From: Bolinopsis microptera
Taxonomy: Eukaryota; Ctenophora; Tentaculata; Lobata; Bolinopsidae
Direction of reading: 5' to 3'
DNA length: 64,000 nucleotides
Assembly: GCF_026151205.1 (NCBI RefSeq)
Contig: NC_087073.1
Coordinates: forward strand, 186,001 to 250,000
The notes beneath the pieces are model-generated. The model worked only from the letters and a program-made list of their open reading frames with translations. It was not told where the DNA came from and made no database searches. Positions within the stretch are counted from its first letter, which is position 1. Each line of letters starts with the position of its first letter. Below are positions 46,690 through 56,809 of this stretch, one piece after another. The translations under genes were made by a program, and so were the position numbers.

Positions 46690-47979
46690 ATGGATGAACA
46701 GATGAAAGAGGTACAGGCCAGCTTGGCTTTGTTGATGAAGAACAACAAGGAAATGTCGGAAAAGATCGCAGCCCTGGAAGTAGAGAACCGGGAGATCAAG
46801 AAGAATGCTGGCAATGTTCAGGAGCGGATCCAGGAGAATAAAGCGAAGTGGGAGGAAATGAACAAGGAAGCAGTAGAGTTGCTCCAGCGGATGACATTGG
46901 CCCAAGAGGACTTGGCGAATGACAATGTCGAGGCGGAGTACTTTCAGAAGAGTTGCGCAGAAACAGTACTAGCCTGTACAATGCTGACGGGCAGTTATGG
47001 CGGAGAAATGGCCCAAGGAAGCATCAAGGTGAAACAAGAGCCAGTAGAGGAAGAAGTACTGGGGACGCCGTACGACGCGATGGGAAAGGAAGAGAGGATA
47101 GACCTATCTTTCGGACACGACGGGGACTACTCTGCAGTTTCAATGAGAAGGTTCATCGAGAGATATAAAGTTGTCAAAGAGCTGAACATGCGGGCACGAC
47201 TGAGAGGATGGGACTCCCCATCCTACAGGGCTGGGAAGCTGACGCTTTGTCTGCAAGGGGAAGCATTTGACTACGTGAGTTTTGCGAGCTCCATGCTGAA
47301 TCCGTGGACAAGTAACGACGAATTACTTGTAAGTAAGTTGAAGGATAAATTCACGAATGTACAGGCAATCGAACTGAACATTCTTGGGTTTGAGAAGAGT
47401 ATCCAGGAGCCCAGGGAGACAATCAGTGACTACATGACCCGACTGCAAATGACGGTGAAAGAGGCATACGACGGAGATAGCCAATTAGACCTCGACAGAA
47501 GGGTAGCATGGAAGTTTGTAAGTGGATTGGGGGACGAGAGGATCAAGCGGAAGCTGCTAGAGGGTGGCTGGATGAAATCACGGCAAGAGGCGAAACCCCT
47601 GGAGGACCTCCTGAAGGTAGCGGATATAGCAAAGAAGACGGACGACGCAGTAAAAGCCATGGGTAAGGAGACCGGCAGCATCAACGCAGCACAAGAATAT
47701 TCGGTTAGCGCGTGGGAGCAGAAGTCATCGTCACATGCTGGAGACAGGAGGAAGCAATCGTCCGGTGAGTCAGGCCGGTCAAACAGGAGCAACAGTTCGA
47801 GAGGAAGTGGTGAATCATCAGACGGGCTACCACTAGAATTCCTTGAATGCTTCTACTGTAAAAAGAAACACCGAGGGGGATGGTTTCACTGCGCAGTGCG
47901 AAAGAAGGAGGACCCTACGTGGAGACCGGCAAGAAGAGGTGACAAGGCTGGAAGAGGAAGGGGTACGGATTTTCAGTAG
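46690..47979 (+). CDS. gag: Retrotransposon Gag
   Basis: About 429 residues from the first ATG (46690); a longer frame opens at 46660 but begins with TTG over the primer-binding site. The N-terminal ~90 residues are a heptad-rich coiled coil (KEVQASLALLMKNNKEMSEK). A capsid-like core follows (about residues 140-310) with the Ty3 Gag-type 'WDSPSYRAGKLTLCLQGEAF' segment. The tail is Ser/Gly/Arg-rich. A cysteine motif near the end reads CFYCKKKHRGGWFHC, which departs from the usual CX2CX4HX4C zinc knuckle. It ends with TAG at 47977-47979 and overlaps the pol frame. Confidence 0.88.
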   Translation: MDEQMKEVQASLALLMKNNKEMSEKIAALEVENREIKKNAGNVQERIQENKAKWEEMNKEAVELLQRMTLAQEDLANDNVEAEYFQKSCAETVLACTMLTGSYGGEMAQGSIKVKQEPVEEEVLGTPYDAMGKEERIDLSFGHDGDYSAVSMRRFIERYKVVKELNMRARLRGWDSPSYRAGKLTLCLQGEAFDYVSFASSMLNPWTSNDELLVSKLKDKFTNVQAIELNILGFEKSIQEPRETISDYMTRLQMTVKEAYDGDSQLDLDRRVAWKFVSGLGDERIKRKLLEGGWMKSRQEAKPLEDLLKVADIAKKTDDAVKAMGKETGSINAAQEYSVSAWEQKSSSHAGDRRKQSSGESGRSNRSNSSRGSGESSDGLPLEFLECFYCKKKHRGGWFHCAVRKKEDPTWRPARRGDKAGRGRGTDFQ

Positions 47980-50900
47980 AGCCCCCTATAGACGGGCAGA
48001 ATGATGGGGGCGGGGAGAATACTGGAGAGCAACCTAGCAGCAGAGAAGGGGAGAAGCATGACGTGAAACCTTGGGCATGTGCCAGAGCCCAGTTTCGGGT
48101 CATTACTCCTGAGAAGGGTGGTAAAGGACGGCGGAAGCAGTTACAACAGATGAAGGGGATCGCTTCAGAGGGTCTGAACTCGACACCATATATTAGGATT
48201 AAGTGGGAGAATGGAGTTGAGGAAACTGCACTGTTCGATACAGGGGCCCAGTGGTCATTAATATGTGAAGACTTACTTACAGAACAGGAGAAGGCCACAA
48301 TGGAGAAATCGGCGTTATGTGGGAGAGGAGTATCCGGCGAAAGAATACCTGTCACGGGAGAGATACGAAGAACTGTCTCTGTGGGTGGACTGACTTTCGC
48401 CCACCAGCGATTCATTGTGGTTGAGAAGATGATCTGCTCGATGATATTGGGGATAGATTTCTGGTCTAGGATAGCCAACATATCATTTGACTTCAACAAG
48501 AGTGTGATGACTATCAATGGTAACAGTGAAGAGATAGAGTTGCTATGCCACCCAGCCGCAGGCAGGAGCAGCGTCGCAGGGACCATTGAGGAGGAGAACT
48601 CAGTGGAAGTGGTAGTGGATGCCGAACGTAAGATCCCTACCAGGAGTGAGGCGTTAGTGACATGTTACATCCCCAACATGGAGATGGGTAAGGAGTATAT
48701 GGTTCAACCAATAACGTTTGACGATAAGCTAGTAAGCACACCTTACGGGATTGTTCAGGGAACAAAGAGCGGTAAGGTACAGATCAGGGTAGCAAATCTA
48801 GGAGAGGAAGAGGTGACCCTGGCAGAAGGGGATCCCATTGCTACAGTTGAACTCGGGACCGTATGGGTATCGAACCACAATGCGGGTAAAGCGTTCACCA
48901 GGGCTACAAAGAAAGGCAAAGCAACGGAATTGAGCGAGTTGGTGTGCAGTGAGCTGGAGCCGAGCAAGAGGGGTCAATTAATAGGACTTCTAAACAGATA
49001 TGAAGGTGTGTTCTATAAGGGAGGAGAGCTGCCTATTGTTAGAGTGGGTGTGGAGCACACCATAAGGCTGAAAGAGGACAGCTCACCAGTAGTGAGCAAG
49101 CCGAGGAGGTTGTCAAAAGAGTTAGCCGATGAAGTCCGGGAACACGTCGATGAGCTACTCAAACAAGGAGTAGTCAGGGAATCTAACAGCCAATGGGCAT
49201 CACCCATAGTGTGTGCACGCAAGAAAGATGGGAGCCTGAGGATGGCGATTGATTATCGGATAACCAATGAGAAGTCAAATACAGCGACTTTACATCCAAT
49301 ACCACTCATTGACGATCTTTTGGACAGGCTGGGGAAGGCTAAGTACTTTGCAGTCCTTGATGCAAAGTCGGGATACCACCAGTTACCACTACGAAAGGAA
49401 GATTCGGAGACAACGGCATTTGTAGTACCATGGGGGCATTATGAGTTTGCAGGAAGAACCCCGTTTGGTTTGAAAGGTGCAGGATATTCGTTCCAAAGGA
49501 TGATGTCAGTGATCTTGGGGAGTTCAAACTTCGTCGATGCACTGTGCTATTTGGACGACATCCTAGTCTGGGGGGAAACTTGGGAGGTATTCATGAAACG
49601 GCTCAAGAAGGTGCTGGAAAAGGTGAAGGATGCAAGCCTGGCCTTGGCATCGAAGAAGTGCCAGTTTGGAGTCAGGGAGGTCAGTTACTTGGGATGCACC
49701 ATCAAAGAAGGCATGGTGAAGATAAACGAACAGAGAGTGCAGCAACTGAGGAGCATAGAGCGCCCTCATAATGTACGAGAGCTTAGAAGGGCTTTAGGTG
49801 CGTTTGGCTACGTGCAAAGGTGGCTACCAGGATTGTCACAGATTACCAGGCCATTGTATAATGCGATCACGGACCAGCCGTATGCCCGGCTGAAGTGGAC
49901 GGAGGAAATGAATGAATCATTTTCAACAATAAAGAAATTGATTGCGGACGCAGTGTCGTTGAGTTTGCCCGACATGGATAAGCCATTCACCTTAGTAACA
50001 GACTGTAGTCAAATGGCAGCAGGAGCCATGCTGGCACAGAGGTGCATGGAAGCACCGGATACCCTGAAGCCTGTGGCATTCTACCACCACGCGTTATCCA
50101 AAGCAGAACAGGGATACTCAGCTACCAAGAAGGAGTTGTTGGCGATGGTTAAGGCGGTAGTGAAGTTCAGAGTGTATCTAGGCAAGCAGTTCAACCTTAT
50201 CACGGACCACCAAGCACTGAGTTGGCTTCGTTCACTTGAACCGGAGAATGAGACGGGGAGAAGGGGACGTTGGTTAGACCTGATTCAGCAGTTTGACATG
50301 AAAGTCACTCATAAGAAAGGGAAAAGCCCAGAGATGAGAATAGCTGATTACCTTTCACGGGTCAAATGTGACGGAAATGTAGCTGTAAAAGACCGTAGTG
50401 AAGTGTTTGTCGTGATGACCGCTGGAGGCGAGGAGGCGATAACTGTCAGTCGAGAACAGATCCTGAGCGAGCAGAGCAATGACGCAGCAGTACAAACGAT
50501 GCGTAAGGCGGTTTTGAAAGGAACAGATCTGAACCCCGGAAATAGCGAATCAGAATCGTGGAGGAAGCCCAGCGGGAGCAACGATGAGGAAGTCAAAGCG
50601 ATGTGGAAGCATAGGGACAGGATTTTCATCGACTCAGAGGGGATATTAAGATTACGGTTCAACGGGGGAAAGAAGCGGGAAAGCAACCCTTTCGGAACAG
50701 TGGAAAAGAACAGGATAATAGTTCCTAAGACGTACAGGGACAAAATTATGAATCTTGTTCATAGGAGTGCTACAGCGGCTCATATGGGGAACACACGCAC
50801 CTGGAAGAGGGCACGAGATAACTTTTGGTGGCCGAACATGAGGCAAGACATAGAACAATACGTTCAGGCATGTGAAGAGTGTGGTCTGAACAAACACGTT

Positions 50901-52829
50901 AACAACCCGAATAAGGCGCCAGTGTCCAAGACGAGTATACCCGGAAAACCTCTGGAGGAGATGATGCTTGATTTTCTTGGTCCATTCCAAACAGCGAGGG
51001 AGCATCCATACAGGTACGTCCTCCAAATGCAAGATGTGTTTAGTCGATTCATAATCTTTGTACCGAGCATTGATGCAAGAGCAAAAACGGCAGCAGATGC
51101 AGTGGTCGAAAGATGGATAAGTCTTTTCGGGATCCCGGAAAAGATGAGATCGGATAGAGGTCCACATTTTATTGCAGAGGTGTTCGAGGAACTGTGTAAA
51201 AGAGTGGGTATCAGACACAAGTTGGGTTCACCGGGACACCCCCAGAGCCAGGGGCAAGTAGAGAGGCAGAACCAGTTAATGAACCAGATCAGATGCCTTT
51301 GCGAGAATGATGGGGAGAAGTGGCCGGAGGCCTTATACCTGGTACAAGGGAGCCACAACAACTCGATCAACGCTACAACAGGTTTTACTCCAGCTAGGCT
51401 TTTGTTTGGCAGGGATTTTAACCGACCAGACGACATGATTGCTCAGGAGAGGGATAAGGTGAAGACGCCTGGAACAACTGTATTGGAGGAGAGGGACGAA
51501 GAATGCAGACTGTTGACTGAGCAAGCACGAACAAACCTGGTCGAATATCAAGAGGAGAGAGTGGAATCAGCAGAGAAAGAAGGACCCTGCAAAACCCCGT
51601 ACGAAGTAGGCGACTTGGTGCGTTATAGGCTCACGGACGAAGCAAGGAGCAATAAAGGCGGGAAGACATCCCCCCGCTACTCGGAGCCGTACAGGATAAC
51701 AGTGATCAAGGGTGACGGATATACTTACACGATGGAGCCAGTGGATAAGGACAGTAGAGGCACGCGTAAAGATAGACGGTTCAACTACTTGAAAACGCAC
51801 AAGAGAGTAGTGAGCAGTGAGGTGGCTCCGGAGCCGGACAGCCCTACGGTGACACAACCCCAGCGAGATGAACTACACCCTCAAGTGAACGACGGTGTTC
51901 CAGAGGTCATGGAACAGTCCCCGGTAGCTCCACCTGATGCAGCGCTAACCGTTCGGAGATCCGGGAGGACTAGGAATCCAGTGAGGTTACTGCAGGCGGG
52001 ACACCCCCAGAGCCAGGGGCAAGTAGAGAGGCAGAACCAGTTAATGAACCAGATCAGATGCCTTTGCGAGAACGATGGGGAGAAGTGGCCGGAGGCCTTA
52101 TACCTGGTACAAGGGAGCCACAACAACTCGATCAACGCTACAACAGGTTTTACTCCAGCTAGGCTTTTGTTTGGCAGGGATTTTAACCGACCAGACGACA
52201 TGATTGCTCAGGAGAGGGATAAGGTGAAGACGCCTGGAACAACTGTATTGGAGGAGAGGGACGAAGAATGCAGACTGTTGACTGAGCAAGCACGAACAAA
52301 CCTGGTCGAATATCAAGAGGAGAGAGTGGAATCAGCAGAGAAAGAAGGACCCTGCAAAACCCCGTACGAAGTAGGCGACTTGGTGCGTTATAGGCTCACG
52401 GACGAAGCAAGGAGCAATAAAGGCGGGAAGACATCCCCCCGCTACTCGGAGCCGTACAGGATAACAGTGATCAAGGGTGACGGATATACTTACACGATGG
52501 AGCCAGTGGATAAGGACAGTAGAGGCACGCGTAAAGATAGACGGTTCAACTACTTGAAAACGCACAAGAGAGTAGTGAGCAGTGAGGTGGCTCCGGAGCC
52601 GGACAGCCCTACGGTGACACATCCCCAGCGAGATGAACTACACCCTCAAGTGAACGACGGTGTTCCAGAGGTCATGGAACAGTCCCCGGTAGCTCCACCT
52701 GATGCAGCGCTAACCGTTCGGAGATCCGGGAGGACTAGGAATCCAGTGAGGTTACTGCAGGCGGACGGGAAGAAGAAGCGGTACGAAGATGCAGAGGCCA
52801 GCGGACAACCAGACGCAGATGAGGATTGA
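47943..52829 (+). CDS. pol: Retrotransposon Pol polyprotein (PR-RT-RH-IN) with duplicated C-terminal region
   Basis: Open in the -1 frame relative to gag from 47943, overlapping gag by 37 bases; no ATG near the start, so frameshift expression is likely. Residues are counted from 48063. Aspartic protease DTGA at 59-62; RT with LDAKSGYHQ (432-440) and the catalytic YLDD (496-499). RNase H carboxylates are D647, E691, D715 and D762. The integrase zinc site is H900, H907, C937, C940, and the core is D970, D1031, E1067 (DD35E). Residues 1058-1312 are repeated almost exactly as 1313-1567, so the protein carries a second copy of the E-helix and C-terminal domain. The native C-terminus is RYEDAEASGQPDADED. 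The duplication may impair integrase. Confidence 0.92.
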   Translation, partial: QGWKRKGYGFSVEPPIDGQNDGGGENTGEQPSSREGEKHDVKPWACARAQFRVITPEKGGKGRRKQLQQMKGIASEGLNSTPYIRIKWENGVEETALFDTGAQWSLICEDLLTEQEKATMEKSALCGRGVSGERIPVTGEIRRTVSVGGLTFAHQRFIVVEKMICSMILGIDFWSRIANISFDFNKSVMTINGNSEEIELLCHPAAGRSSVAGTIEEENSVEVVVDAERKIPTRSEALVTCYIPNMEMGKEYMVQPITFDDKLVSTPYGIVQGTKSGKVQIRVANLGEEEVTLAEGDPIATVELGTVWVSNHNAGKAFTRATKKGKATELSELVCSELEPSKRGQLIGLLNRYEGVFYKGGELPIVRVGVEHTIRLKEDSSPVVSKPRRLSKELADEVREHVDELLKQGVVRESNSQWASPIVCARKKDGSLRMAIDYRITNEKSNTATLHPIPLIDDLLDRLGKAKYFAVLDAKSGYHQLPLRKEDSETTAFVVPWGHYEFAGRTPFGLKGAGYSFQRMMSVILGSSNFVDALCYLDDILVWGETWEVFMKRLKKVLEKVKDASLALASKKCQFGVREVSYLGCTIKEGMVKINEQRVQQLRSIERPHNVRELRRALGAFGYVQRWLPGLSQITRPLYNAITDQPYARLKWTEEMNESFSTIKKLIADAVSLSLPDMDKPFTLVTDCSQMAAGAMLAQRCMEAPDTLKPVAFYHHALSKAEQGYSATKKELLAMVKAVVKFRVYLGKQFNLITDHQALSWLRSLEPENETGRRGRWLDLIQQFDMKVTHKKGKSPEMRIADYLSRVKCDGNVAVKDRSEVFVVMTAGGEEAITVSREQILSEQSNDAAVQTMRKAVLKGTDLNPGNSESESWRKPSGSNDEEVKAMWKHRDRIFIDSEGILRLRFNGGKKRESNPFGTVEKNRIIVPKTYRDKIMNLVHRSATAAHMGNTRTWKRARDNFWWPNMRQDIEQYVQACEECGLNKHVNNPNKAPVSKTSIPGKPLEEMMLDFLGPFQTAREHPYRYVLQMQDVFSRFIIFVPSIDARAKTAADAVVERWISLFGIPEKMRSDRGPHFIAEVFEELCKRVGIRHKLGSPGHPQSQGQVERQNQLMNQIRCLCENDGEKWPEALYLVQGSHNNSINATTGFTPARLLFGRDFNRPDDMIAQERDKVKTPGTTVLEERDEECRLLTEQARTNLVEYQEERVESAEKEGPCKTPYEVGDLVRYRLTDEARSNKGGKTSPRYSEPYRITVIKGDGYTYTMEPVDKDSRGTRKDRRFNYLKTHKRVVSSEVAPEPDSPTVTQPQRDELHPQVNDGVPEVMEQSPVAPPDAALTVRRSGRTRNPVRLLQAGHPQSQGQVERQNQLMNQIRCLCENDGEKWPEALYLVQGSHNNSINATTGFTPARLLFGRDFNRPDDMIAQERDKVKTPGTTVLEERDEECRLLTEQARTNLVEYQEERVESAEKEGPCKTPYEVGDLVRYRLTDEARSNKGGKTSPRYSEPYRITVIKGDGYTYTMEPVDKDSRGTRKDRRFNYLKTHKRVVSSEVAPEPDSPTVTHPQRDELHPQVNDGVPEVMEQSPVAPPDAALTVRRSGRTRNPVRLLQADGKKKRYEDAEASGQPDADED
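51234..51998 (+). repeat. First copy of the 765-bp integrase duplication
   Basis: Begins at codons for GHPQSQGQVERQ and ends at TRNPVRLLQA. Repeated at 51999-52763 with only a few substitutions (agaatgatgg/agaacgatgg; cacaacccc/cacatcccc). 765 is 255 codons, so the frame is preserved. Confidence 0.95.
51999..52763 (+). repeat. Second copy of the 765-bp integrase duplication
   Basis: Direct, in-frame tandem copy of 51234-51998. The junction lies at 'ctgcaggcggga', where GCGG/CGGG microhomology is shared with both ends. Confidence 0.95.
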
Positions 52830-52924
52830 TGGAATTTGGGGTATTTCAGAGGGTAATAGGACATTTGGGACATGATAGAAATGATACAAATATGTTATAC
52901 TATTTATCATGACTATTGGATCAT

Positions 52925-53165
52925 CATAACGGACATTATTATTATCATGAGGGACATTATTTACATGATTAATAATATATTATTGACAATGAGAATCTTG
53001 TTATAACGTGATGAACAGACATTATTATTATCATGAGGGACGTTATTTACATGATTGATAATATTTTATTGACGATAAGAATCTTGTTATAACGTGATGA
53101 ACGGACACTATTATTATCATGAGGGACATTATTTACATGAATAATAATATTTTATCACGTTGGAC
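52925..53165 (+). repeat. ~86-bp tandem repeat in the retrotransposon 3' UTR
   Basis: Nearly three copies of a unit containing 'gacattattattatcatga' and 'cttgttataacgtgatgaac'. It could be an RNA structural or packaging element (speculative). Confidence 0.85.
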
Positions 53166-53309
53166 TTTTACCCCAATGTCAATATCCAGCTTATTGATTG
53201 GGAAGGATGTAAAGGATACGCAGATAGATAACGATTCAAATAAATATCATTTGGAAATACGTCTAGTAACATACATTGGAAGTTAACGTGGAATCTGAGA
53301 TATGAGGAG

Positions 53310-53395
53310 TGTTATGATTGTTACTAACGATGTTACTTATCTTAGCATGGAGCTTTAGCTCACTCTTATTACAAAGGTAAGAGCAAGTCATTTCA
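53310..53395 (+). repeat. 3' LTR (86 bp)
   Basis: Identical to the 5' LTR. Preceded by the purine-rich gagatatgaggag, a plausible polypurine tract. Followed by the TSD ACGT. Confidence 0.9.
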
Positions 53396-55796
53396 ACGTA
53401 TATCTACATAATGCAAGCGAGATGAATTATGCCTCGTTACGTTTATCTACATAACGCAAGCGAGATGAATTATGCCTCGTTACGTATATCTACATAATGC
53501 AAGGGAGATGAATTATGCCTCGTTACGTATATCTACATAATGCAAGCGAGATGAATTATGCCTCGTTACGTATATCTACATAATGCAAGCGAGATGAATT
53601 ATGCCTCGTTACGTATATCTACATAATGCAAGCGAGATGAATTATGCCTCGTTACGTATATCTACATAATGCAAGGAAGATGAATTATGCCTCGTTACGT
53701 ATATCTACATAATGCAAGCGAGATGAATTATGCCTCGTTACGTATATCTACATAATGCAAGCGAGATGAATTATGCCTCGTTACGTATATCTACATAATG
53801 CAAGCGAGATGAATTATGCCTCGTTACGTATATCTACATAATGCAAGCGAGATGAATTATGCCTCGTTACGTATATCTACATAATGCAAGGAAGATGAAT
53901 TATGCCTCGTTACGTATATCTACATAATGCAAGCGAGATGAATTATGCCTCGTTACGTATATCTACATAATGCAAGCGAGATGAATTATGCCTCGTTACG
54001 TATATCTACATAATGCAAGCGAGATGAATTATGCCTCGTTACGTATATCTACATAATGCAAGCGAGATGAATTATGCCTCGTTACGTATATCTACATAAT
54101 GCAAGCGAGATGAATTATGCCTGGTTACGTATATCTACATAATGCAAGCGAGATGAATTATGCCTCGTTACGTATATCTACATAATGCAAGCGAGATGAA
54201 TTATGCCTGGTTACGTATATCTACATAATGCAAGCGAGATGAATTATGCCTCGTTACGTATATCTACATAATGCAAGCGAGATGAATTATGCCTCGTTAC
54301 GTATATCTACATAATGCAAGCGAGATGAATTATGCCTCGTTACGTATATCTACATAATGCAAGCGAGATGAATTATGCCTCGTTACGTATATCTACATAA
54401 TGCAAGCGAGATGAATTATGCCTCGTTACGTATATCTACATAATGCAAGCGAGATGAATTATGCCTCGTTACGTATATCTACATAATGCAAGCGAGATGA
54501 ATTATGCCTCGTTACGTATATCTACATAATGCAAGCGAGATGAATTATGCCTCGTTACGTATATCTACATAATGCAAGCGAGATGAATTATGCCTCGTTA
54601 CGTATATCTACATAATGCAAGCGAGATGAATTATGCCTCGTTACGTATATCTACATAATGCAAGCGAGATGAATTATGCCTCGTTACGTATATCTACATA
54701 ATGCAAGCGAGATGAATTATGCCTCGTTACGTATATCTACATAATGCAAGCGAGATGAATTATGCCTCGTTACGTATATCTACATAATGCAAGCGAGATG
54801 AATTATGCCTCGTTACGTATATCTACATAATGCAAGCGAGATGAATTATGCCTCGTTACGTATATCTACATAATGCAAGCGAGATGAATTATGCCTCGTT
54901 ACGTATATCTACATAATGCAAGCGAGATGAATTATGCCTCGTTACGTATATCTACATAATGCAAGCGAGATGAATTATGCCTCGTTACGTATATCTACAT
55001 AATGCAAGCGAGATGAATTATGCCTCGTTACGTATATCTACATAATGCAAGCGAGATGAATTATGCCTCGTTACGTATATCTACATAATGCAAGCGAGAT
55101 GAATTATGCCTCGTTACGTATATCTACATAATGCAAGCGAGATGAATTATGCCTCGTTACGTATATCTACATAATGCAAGCGAGATGAATTATGCCTCGT
55201 TACGTATATCTACATAATGCAAGCGAGATGAATTATGCCTCGTTACGTATATCTACATAATGCAAGCGAGATGAATTATGCCTCGTTACGTATATCTACA
55301 TAATGCAAGCGAGATGAATTATGCCTCGTTACGTATATCTACATAATGCAAGCGAGATGAATTATGCCTCGTTACGTATATCTACATAATGCAAGCGAGA
55401 TGAATTATGCCTCGTTACGTATATCTACATAATGCAAGCGAGATGAATTATGCCTCGTTACGTATATCTACATAATGCAAGCGAGATGAATTATGCCTCG
55501 TTACGTATATCTACATAATGCAAGCGAGATGAATTATGCCTCGTTACGTATATCTACATAATGCAAGCGAGATGAATTATGCCTCGTTACGTATATCTAC
55601 ATAATGCAAGCGAGATGAATTATGCCTCGTTACGTATATCTACATAATGCAAGCGAGATGAATTATGCCTCGTTACGTATATCTACATAATGCAAGCGAG
55701 ATGAATTATGCCTCGTTACGTATATCTACATAATGCAAGCGAGATGAATTATGCCTCGTTACGTATATCTACATAATGCAAGCGAGATGAATTATG
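53396..55796. repeat. 43-bp satellite, about 56 copies (unit B, right part)
   Basis: Continuation of 44574-46573 beyond the LTR element. More homogeneous than the left part, with local variants (aaggaagatg, cctggttacg). Ends 'gaattatgcaacatagcaac' as in unit A. Confidence 0.97.
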
Positions 55797-56809
55797 CAAC
55801 ATAGCAACTCCACATGTAAGATTTATCTCAATTTTGTTTCTTCATCTCAATTTTGTTTGTTCCTAAAATTTTAACGTTTTGATTGGTCAGGATGGGCCTA
55901 AATGGGAAATCTCTTGAAAATAACCAGTACAACGATCTACCATAAAGAGTGCAATTGTGCACTATACATTTTCAATATCCCTACCTGTACTGTTCTGTTG
56001 AAGCCCTATTTTGCCTTAATAAGGAATTAAGGAACAATACAATGACTCTATATGGACACGAAAAAGGCTCGATGTATATGCTACAATTCTCGAAGTATCC
56101 TGCAATTCTAGGAATTGAAAAAATGTCTGTACTTTCAGAGCAATTGAACTAACAGTAGCAATACTGCCTACCAATACACCAATAAACAGTCAATGCCCGG
56201 AAATTTCTCACAGTTAGCCAAGGTCGAACACAGCACTAAGCAGGGTGGGGCACAAGGAACGAATAGGGCACAACAATGAGTCTTATCTAAAACAAATAAT
56301 ATGAGAAGGAAGACTATGTCGTCTAAATTCTATAAAACGTTTACAAACCTGATAACTTGGGGTTGAGGAGAGAGTCTTCACAAGATAGATACCAGTTAGA
56401 AAGTAGTTGCTCGAATAAGTTGTTGTGATCCTGTACTTCACTGAAATTCTCCGCGTGAGTTTTTTATTTTACAGCTTTACAATAGGACGCGGGCAGTCGT
56501 ATTCTAAAATGGTACTAACTCAGATGTCCCTCACATAAATGGAGGAATTAATTAACTGATATTAAGTAGGTAATTAACTAATCAAGAACAGCCCCGTAGC
56601 CAAGATAATCTGCCATGGCAGGCGAGTCCGACCGGACAGCTAGGGGACGTAAAGCCGAATGAAACATTTTGAGAGAATTTGAGAATATTTCCACGTTATC
56701 CTGCATTTTCCACGTTATCCTGCATTTTCCACGTTATCCTGCATTTTGCCTTAGCTTTTTGAAAAAAAGGCCTCGATTTATGTGAGGGACATCTAAGCCC
56801 AGCAGATAT
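55797..56809. other. Spacer 5' of the LINE (unit B)
   Basis: Matches 24255-24450 joined to 25761-26690, and therefore shows the uninserted state of the CAATTGACCCC element. Includes three 19-bp TTATCCTGCATTTTCCACG copies at 56692-56747. No gene. Confidence 0.6.

Larger units (their letters stand above)
46574..53395 (+). mobile_element. Ty3/mag-type LTR retrotransposon, apparently recent
   Basis: A 6.8-kb element inserted in the 43-bp satellite with a 4-bp TSD ACGT (46570-46573 and 53396-53399). The order is 5' LTR, primer-binding site, gag, pol (protease, RT, RNase H, integrase), a repeat-bearing 3' UTR and 3' LTR. There is no env or chromodomain. The LTRs are 86 bp, start TG, end CA and are identical. 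LTRs of this size are known for the Bombyx mag group, and the pol order (RT before integrase) is Ty3/gypsy. Identical LTRs and open frames suggest recent insertion. Unit A's satellite lacks it. Confidence 0.92.

Noticed and set aside
48755-52873. Minus-strand open frames opposite pol
   Set aside because: Antisense shadows of the pol reading frame.
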